The notes under the pieces: generated by a model
Databases searched by the model: none
What the model was told of the DNA's origin: nothing
Seen by the model: the letters and a program-made list of their open reading frames with translations, nothing else
Assembly (NCBI RefSeq): GCF_002086115.1
Contig: NZ_MVHJ01000009.1
Coordinates: forward strand, 124,001-188,000
From: Mycolicibacterium bacteremicum
GTDB lineage: Bacteria; Actinomycetota; Actinomycetes; Mycobacteriales; Mycobacteriaceae
Length of the DNA stretch: 64,000 nucleotides
Direction: 5' to 3'
In this document: positions 59,456 through 64,000 of the stretch, one piece after another
Layout of the letters: the number at the start of each line of letters is the position of its first letter
Position numbering within the stretch: position 1 is the stretch's first letter
Position numbers and translations under genes: made by a program

Positions 59456-60471
59456 TGCGCGCCGCCGTGTTGCGCGACGGGGCCATGATCGTCCGCGACG
59501 ACGTGCCCGAACCAGTCCCCGGGCCGGGACAGGTGCTGGTGGCGGTCAAGGCGTGCGGAATCTGCGGATCCGACCTGCATTTCGCGTCGCACGGTGACGA
59601 GATGTTGGCGGCGGGCGCCGAGATGGAAGGCATGCCGGACACGCTGGCGGGTATCGACCTGGCTGCCGACATCTACATGGGCCACGAGTTCAGCGCCGAG
59701 GTGCTGGCCGCCGGTCCCGATACGGATGCGCCCGCGCCGGGCACCATCGTCACCTCCGTGCCGGTGCTGGTGTCTTCCTCCGGTCTGGAGATGATCGTCT
59801 ACAGCAACACCACGGTGGGCGGCTACTCCGAGCGGATGCTGCTGTCGGCGCCGTTGCTGCTGCCGGTGCCCAACGGTCTGGACCCGCGCCATGCCGCGCT
59901 CACCGAACCGATGGCCGTCGGGCTGCATGCGGTGAACGTGTCGGCGATCCGGCGCGGCGAGACCGCGCTGGTGATCGGGTGCGGACCGATCGGCATCGCG
60001 ATAATCGCGGCGCTGCGTTACCGGGGCGTGGAAACCATTGTGGCTGCCGATTTCTCATCGACCCGGCGCGCGTTGGCCGCGCAGGTGGGCGCGCATGTCA
60101 CCGTCGACCCGGCCCAGGGATCACCGTTTCACCAGAGCACGCCGGCCGTGGTGTTCGAGGCCGTCGGCGCGCCCGGAATCCTCGACGACGTCCTGCGCCG
60201 GGCCCCGGCCGGGGCCCGGGTGGTGATCGCGGGGGTGTGCATGCAACCCGACACCGTGCACCCGTTCTTCGCCAGCGCCAAACAGCTCAGCCTGCACTTC
60301 GTGTTCGGCTACGACCCGGCCGAGTTCGCGGAGTCACTGCGCGCGATTGCGGAGGGCGATATCGATGTGGCACCGATGATCACCGCCGAGGTCGGCCTGG
60401 ACGGCGTGGCCGGCGCTTTCGGCGATCTGGCCGATCCTGAGCGGCATTGCAAGATCCTCGTCACGCCGTGA
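59455..60471 (+). CDS. Zinc-type alcohol dehydrogenase (MDR superfamily)
   Basis: The 338-residue medium-chain dehydrogenase has catalytic zinc motifs CGICGSDLH and GHEFSAEV and the nucleotide-binding VIGCGPIGIAIIAALRYRG. The four-Cys structural zinc lobe is absent. Between the catalytic Cys and GHE is a longer insert than usual (about residues 48-75). It likely oxidises an alcohol or polyol with NAD(P). It is translationally coupled with the upstream monooxygenase (TGATG), suggesting one degradative pathway. Confidence 0.87.
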   Translation: MRAAVLRDGAMIVRDDVPEPVPGPGQVLVAVKACGICGSDLHFASHGDEMLAAGAEMEGMPDTLAGIDLAADIYMGHEFSAEVLAAGPDTDAPAPGTIVTSVPVLVSSSGLEMIVYSNTTVGGYSERMLLSAPLLLPVPNGLDPRHAALTEPMAVGLHAVNVSAIRRGETALVIGCGPIGIAIIAALRYRGVETIVAADFSSTRRALAAQVGAHVTVDPAQGSPFHQSTPAVVFEAVGAPGILDDVLRRAPAGARVVIAGVCMQPDTVHPFFASAKQLSLHFVFGYDPAEFAESLRAIAEGDIDVAPMITAEVGLDGVAGAFGDLADPERHCKILVTP

Positions 60472-60488
60472 GCGGTTAGGGTGCGAAC

Positions 60489-61229
60489 ATGACCCTCGCG
60501 CAACGATTGCCGGTCCGTGTCAGCCTTGCCGTCCTCGCCGGCGCCCTCGCTATCGGTGTGACCGCCTGCGACTCGAACTCCGGACCGGTCGCCACCGGTC
60601 AGCCGGCCGCGTCGACCGGACGTCAGGTGACCGTGATCGGCTCCGGTGAGGTGCAGGGCACCCCGGACACACTGACCGTGTCGGCGGCCATGGAGGCCAT
60701 CGCCGCCGACGTCACCGGTGCGCTCAACCAGACCAGCGAACGTCAGCGCGCAGTGATCGACGCGCTGACCGCCGCCGGTATCGAGGAGCGCGATATCAGC
60801 ACCAGCCAGGTTTCCTTGCAGCCGCAATACAACTCCGACGGCACGCGCATCGACTTCTACCGGGCCAGCAACGGCGTCGACGTGAAGATCCGCGATGCCG
60901 GTCGCGCCTCGGACATCCTGGCGCTGATAGTCAACACCGGCGGCGATGCCACCCGGATCAACTCGGTGAGCTACTCGATCGCCGATGATTCGGACCTGGT
61001 GCGCGACGCTCGCGCCCGCGCGTTCGAGGACGCCCGCGACCGCGCCCAGCAGTACGCCGAACTGTCCGGGCTCAGCCTGGGCGACGTGGTGTCGATCTCG
61101 GAGGCCTCCGGTTCGACACCCCCACCGCCGATGCCGATGCCCCGGGGGGCGATGGCCGAGTCGGTTCCGCTGTCGCCCGGCGAACAGACCGTCGGCTTCA
61201 CGGTGACCGCGGTGTGGGAGTTGGGCTGA
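60489..61229 (+). CDS. SIMPL-domain (DUF541) lipoprotein
   Basis: The 246-residue protein has a signal peptide with lipobox GVTAC (about residue 30), then a SIMPL domain: VTVIGSGEVQGTPDTLTVSAAMEA, ISTSQVSLQPQYNSDG and GDVVSISEASGSTPPPP. Family members are periplasmic or surface proteins of unclear function. ATG 60489 follows the dehydrogenase by 17 bases. The 115 bases after the stop hold only a weak CCCAGC/GCTGGG hairpin. Confidence 0.85.
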   Translation: MTLAQRLPVRVSLAVLAGALAIGVTACDSNSGPVATGQPAASTGRQVTVIGSGEVQGTPDTLTVSAAMEAIAADVTGALNQTSERQRAVIDALTAAGIEERDISTSQVSLQPQYNSDGTRIDFYRASNGVDVKIRDAGRASDILALIVNTGGDATRINSVSYSIADDSDLVRDARARAFEDARDRAQQYAELSGLSLGDVVSISEASGSTPPPPMPMPRGAMAESVPLSPGEQTVGFTVTAVWELG

Positions 61230-61344
61230 CCCCAGCCCCGCAGCATCGAAGCTGGGACCAACCCACTCCGCGGGCCGCCTGTTTCACTGTGAAGTTGTCA
61301 AGGTGCTTCGTGAGATTCGTTGTCGGTTCTGGTTATACGACTGA

Positions 61345-62658
61345 CTATGCGGCCGCCGGTAGGTCGGTCATGGTGCGTCGATTGTGTGAGCGCAGATGCT
61401 CGGGCTCGGGCTGTCCCGGCGTCTGCGGTGGGATGAACCAGGGATGACGGTCGCGGCCGAGGTACACCGTCCAGCCGCCGTGGTGGATGAGACTGTGGTG
61501 CAGCCGGCACAGCAGCACCCCGTTGTCCAGACTCGTTGTCCCACCGAAACTCCAGGGTTGGATGTGGTGGGCGTCGCACCAGGACACCGGCCGGCCACAC
61601 CCTGGATGCGCGCAGCCGCCGTCGCGGACGCCCAGTGCTTTGCGGATCGCGGGCGTGAACAGCCGCTCGCCGCGGCCGACGTCGAGCGGCACGCCGGTGT
61701 GGTCGACGATCACCTTGGTCAGCGTGGAATCGCATGCGATCAGGTCGGCGGTCGCCGCACTGACCGGTCCGCCGAAGCCGAGGGAATCCACGTGGTCCTC
61801 ACCGCGCTGCCCCGGGCGAATGAGCGTGACGTGCGGTAGCACCCCACCGGACATGGGTCGCGTCGACTGGGACAGATAGGTCCGCAGGATCTGCCCGACC
61901 GCATCACCCCGGCGTTTCTCGATGGGACGCGGATCCGGTGACCCGTCCGGGAGCGGGACAGGCCGGCACAACGGGTCCAACGCCGCACACAGTTCTTCAC
62001 CGGTGCCGACGTCGAGGTTGAGGGTGGCCTCGTACCGGCCCTCCTCGCCCAGGACGAGGGTCATCGTGTTGAGGTCGGCGTCCTCGGCGATGGGTATCGC
62101 ACGCTCTTCCGGCGGGAGGGCTGCAGCGCGGTCGATGGCGATCGCCCGGGCCTTCTTCCCGACTTCGGCCGGCGTGGTCTGAATCATCAGTTTGGTCACC
62201 ACGCTCGCCCGATCATCCTCGGACAGTTCGGTTCTGGCATTGATGTGGGTGACGCCCTTGCCGACGGCGTCGGCGAACTCGATCCCGATCCCACCCAGGC
62301 GTTGCGCGGTGGTCAAGGCAGGCAGCAGATGCGCTGTGCGGCCCACCCGCACCGCGCGCACCGCCGCACCCGGCGCCATCCCGAGCAGGGTCAGTAGGTC
62401 GGTGCCCGTCTTCAGATGTCTTCGCGCCGGGATCCCGGCCCGCTCGGCAGCCGCGACCGCCGAGGCGATGACATAGTCGGCCAGGTTGCGTACGGTCACC
62501 GCCGCTGCCAATACCGCCAGCAGCGGTTCCTCGTCGACGATCCGCCGCGGGCACTCCAACAGATGAAACAGCCGTCGATCACCCTCATCACCCAGCGGCG
62601 ACGGGGTGAGGTCATCGATCAACGCATCAACGAAACAATTCAGATCGGTGGCGTCCAT
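61345..62658 (-). CDS. DUF222-HNH endonuclease family protein (13E12 type)
   Basis: From ATG 62658 this is 437 residues: a long DUF222 helical domain (1 to about 310) and a C-terminal HNH nuclease motif (CAHPGCGRPVSWCDAHHI, then LLCRLHHSLIHHGGW). These genes form the 13E12 repeat family in mycobacteria, several members of which are SOS-induced. A perfect SOS box lies 151 bases upstream. A GTG at 62691 would add 11 residues. It probably has DNA-binding or nuclease activity, with unknown role. Confidence 0.85.
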   Translation of the reverse strand: MDATDLNCFVDALIDDLTPSPLGDEGDRRLFHLLECPRRIVDEEPLLAVLAAAVTVRNLADYVIASAVAAAERAGIPARRHLKTGTDLLTLLGMAPGAAVRAVRVGRTAHLLPALTTAQRLGGIGIEFADAVGKGVTHINARTELSEDDRASVVTKLMIQTTPAEVGKKARAIAIDRAAALPPEERAIPIAEDADLNTMTLVLGEEGRYEATLNLDVGTGEELCAALDPLCRPVPLPDGSPDPRPIEKRRGDAVGQILRTYLSQSTRPMSGGVLPHVTLIRPGQRGEDHVDSLGFGGPVSAATADLIACDSTLTKVIVDHTGVPLDVGRGERLFTPAIRKALGVRDGGCAHPGCGRPVSWCDAHHIQPWSFGGTTSLDNGVLLCRLHHSLIHHGGWTVYLGRDRHPWFIPPQTPGQPEPEHLRSHNRRTMTDLPAAA

Positions 62659-62808
62659 AACGGGACCCAACCTTTCGGACAAGGCCAACACACACTCGCC
62701 CCCACAGGGGCACTACGGCTCGATCAGACCCTCGTCAGGGTCGGTCGAACCTTCTCGACGGCGCGGTGCCGCCGACACGGGCTCACCCGGAGAGTGGGAG
62801 CCGCTTCG

Positions 62809-62824
62809 CTTCGAACTTATGTTC
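62809..62824. promoter_or_regulatory. LexA (SOS) box upstream of the DUF222-HNH gene
   Basis: TCGAACTTATGTTCGA is a perfect match to the mycobacterial SOS box TCGAAC-N4-GTTCGA. On the reverse strand a TATATT -10 (62824-62829) abuts it, so LexA would cover the promoter of the DUF222-HNH gene. Confidence 0.88.
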
Positions 62825-62915
62825 GAATATACCTCGGATAGCCAACGCGTGCAAGCACTTGTTCGAAGCCAGATCGGCGTCGGTTCACCCCCGCAGCCCT
62901 GCGCCCATCAGCCCA

Positions 62916-63485
62916 CTACGGCGCCTCGTACACCTTCGGTTCCAGGGTGCCGATGTAGGGCAGATCGCGGTAACGCTCCGCGTAGTCCAGCCCGTAGCCG
63001 ACGACGAACTCGTTGGGGATGTCGAACCCGATGTAGGTGACGTCGATGTCCGCGCGGACGGCATCCGGCTTGCGCAGCAGCGTGCACACCTTGAGCGAGC
63101 GTGGGTTGCGGGTCGCCAGATTGCGCAACAGCCAGGACAGCGTGAGACCGGAGTCGATGATGTCCTCGACGATCAGCACATCGCGGTCGTTGATGTCGCG
63201 ATCGAGGTCCTTCAGAATGCGCACCACGCCCGACGAGGACGTCGACGAGCCGTAGGAGCTGACCGCCATGAACTCCAGCTGGGTGGGCGCCGGGATGGCC
63301 CGGGCCAGGTCGGTCACGAACATGACCGCACCCTTGAGCACCGTGATCAGCAGCAGATCCTGGTCCCCGGCACCGGCGCGATGGTCGGCGGCGATCTGAG
63401 CGGCCAGCTCAGCAGTCTTGGCCTTGATCTCGTCCTCGGACAGCAAGACCGACTTGATGTCGCCCGGATACAACTCCGCAGTCAC
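62916..63485 (-). CDS. hpt: Hypoxanthine phosphoribosyltransferase
   Basis: From GTG 63485 this gives 189 residues with the PRPP motif [18 protein letters not shown], the active-site flexible loop region [16 protein letters not shown] and the C-terminal [18 protein letters not shown]. It salvages hypoxanthine and guanine. The ORF could start at 63521, inside the end of til[12 protein letters not shown] is the first conserved segment, so the exact start is uncertain. It follows tilS, as in Rv3624c-Rv3625c. Confidence 0.95.
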   Translation of the reverse strand: MTAELYPGDIKSVLLSEDEIKAKTAELAAQIAADHRAGAGDQDLLLITVLKGAVMFVTDLARAIPAPTQLEFMAVSSYGSSTSSSGVVRILKDLDRDINDRDVLIVEDIIDSGLTLSWLLRNLATRNPRSLKVCTLLRKPDAVRADIDVTYIGFDIPNEFVVGYGLDYAERYRDLPYIGTLEPKVYEAP

Positions 63486-63504
63486 GCCCACAGCGTAGCC
63501 GGGC

Positions 63505-64000
63505 TCAGCCGACGGGTTCACGGTAGAGCGTCAGAAAACCGTTGCGGCGGGCCGCGAACAACCGTTCCGCGGCGGCCGGACTGGGCACCGCCACACCGCC
63601 CTGACCGCGCCATTCGGTGATCAGGGCGTCCACCGAGCGCAACTGTCCGTCGTTCAGGTCGCAGGCCCCATGGCGCAGCAGCCAGCCGCGGATGACCCGT
63701 CGCCGCACAGCGGTCGGCAGCGTGGCCAGCGTCGCGGTCTCCAGCGTGTCCGCGGCCGTGTCGTACGCGGCGGCCCACGCATCGAGGGCCTCGGTGTCCT
63801 CGCGCAGCGCCGCGGCGGTGCGGGCGAGGGCGCCGGCCACCCCGCCGCCCAGCACGTCCTCCAGCAACGGTAGGACCTCGGTACGCAACCGGACCCGGGT
63901 GAACCGGGGGTCGGCGTTGTGCGGATCCCGCCACGGCGTCAGGCCGAGCGCGGCGCAGGCGGCCTCGGTGGTTGCGCGCCGCTGCCCGAGCAACGGCCGA
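63505..64000 (-). CDS. tilS: tRNA(Ile)-lysidine synthase, C-terminal part (runs off right edge)
   Basis: The visible 165 or so residues are the C-terminal part of Til[29 protein letters not shown], then [19 protein letters not shown], both typical of the region following the N-type PP-loop domain. TilS modifies C34 of tRNA-Ile with lysine. The start lies beyond 64000. The stop at 63505 is 19 bases before hpt. Confidence 0.92.
   Translation of the reverse strand, partial: RPLLGQRRATTEAACAALGLTPWRDPHNADPRFTRVRLRTEVLPLLEDVLGGGVAGALARTAAALREDTEALDAWAAAYDTAADTLETATLATLPTAVRRRVIRGWLLRHGACDLNDGQLRSVDALITEWRGQGGVAVPSPAAAERLFAARRNGFLTLYREPVG

Noticed and set aside
61233..61260. CCCAGC/GCTGGG hairpin after the SIMPL gene as a terminator
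   Set aside because: Only six base pairs with a 14-base loop and no T-tract; too weak to list.

Overview
The window is high-GC actinobacterial DNA and almost certainly comes from a rapidly growing mycobacterium (Mycolicibacterium type). Gene order follows the M. tuberculosis stretch Rv3573c-Rv3625c: fadE34, kstR, a LacI regulator, then rlmB, cysS, ispF, carD, lpqE, radA, disA, canB, mutY, mhuD, lpqF, clpC1, lsr2, lysS, coaX, panD, panC, folK, folB, folP, folE, ftsH, ephA, hpt and tilS. No rRNA, tRNA, insertion sequence, prophage or CRISPR array was seen. Coding density is very high, and no gene-free stretch exceeds 300 bases.

1-6020: the end of a secreted protein, fadE34 and kstR with a perfect KstR operator between them, a trehalose-phosphate phosphatase, a methyltransferase and a LacI regulator. 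6084-26784: a block of about 20 kb, placed where M. tuberculosis goes almost directly from the LacI gene to rlmB. It is dominated by zinc homeostasis. It holds two complete zinc ABC importers (ZnuABC, with a His-rich binding protein, and an Azt-type system), a COG0523 GTPase, a PacL/CtpC zinc efflux pair, a UPF0718 permease with a TIGR03943 partner, the cysteine-free (C-minus) ribosomal proteins S18, S14, L33, L28 and L31, and an Rv0106/Mrf-type protein. Four strong 15-bp Zur-like palindromes, and a weaker fifth, sit at the divergent promoters and tie the import and zinc-sparing genes into one regulon. The block also carries pxpA, an ArsR/MFS pair, bluB, a metallo-hydrolase and an ArsB-like permease.

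26781-39748: conserved housekeeping genes. The usual ispD between carD and ispF is missing. 39749-42657: a cobalamin riboswitch followed by the cobalt ECF transporter cbiMNQO, inserted between lpqF and clpC1. 42721-57109: a long leftward series with clpC1, lsr2, lysS, the pantothenate/CoA genes, the folate operon and ftsH. 57256-64000: ephA, an LLM monooxygenase, a zinc-type alcohol dehydrogenase, a SIMPL lipoprotein, a DUF222-HNH (13E12-type) gene with a perfect LexA/SOS box, hpt, and tilS running off the right edge.

The most unusual single gene is 12178-14169. It fuses an Azt-type zinc permease to an extracytoplasmic beta-propeller-like domain that is visibly paralogous to the separate AztD-like lipoprotein encoded two genes downstream.
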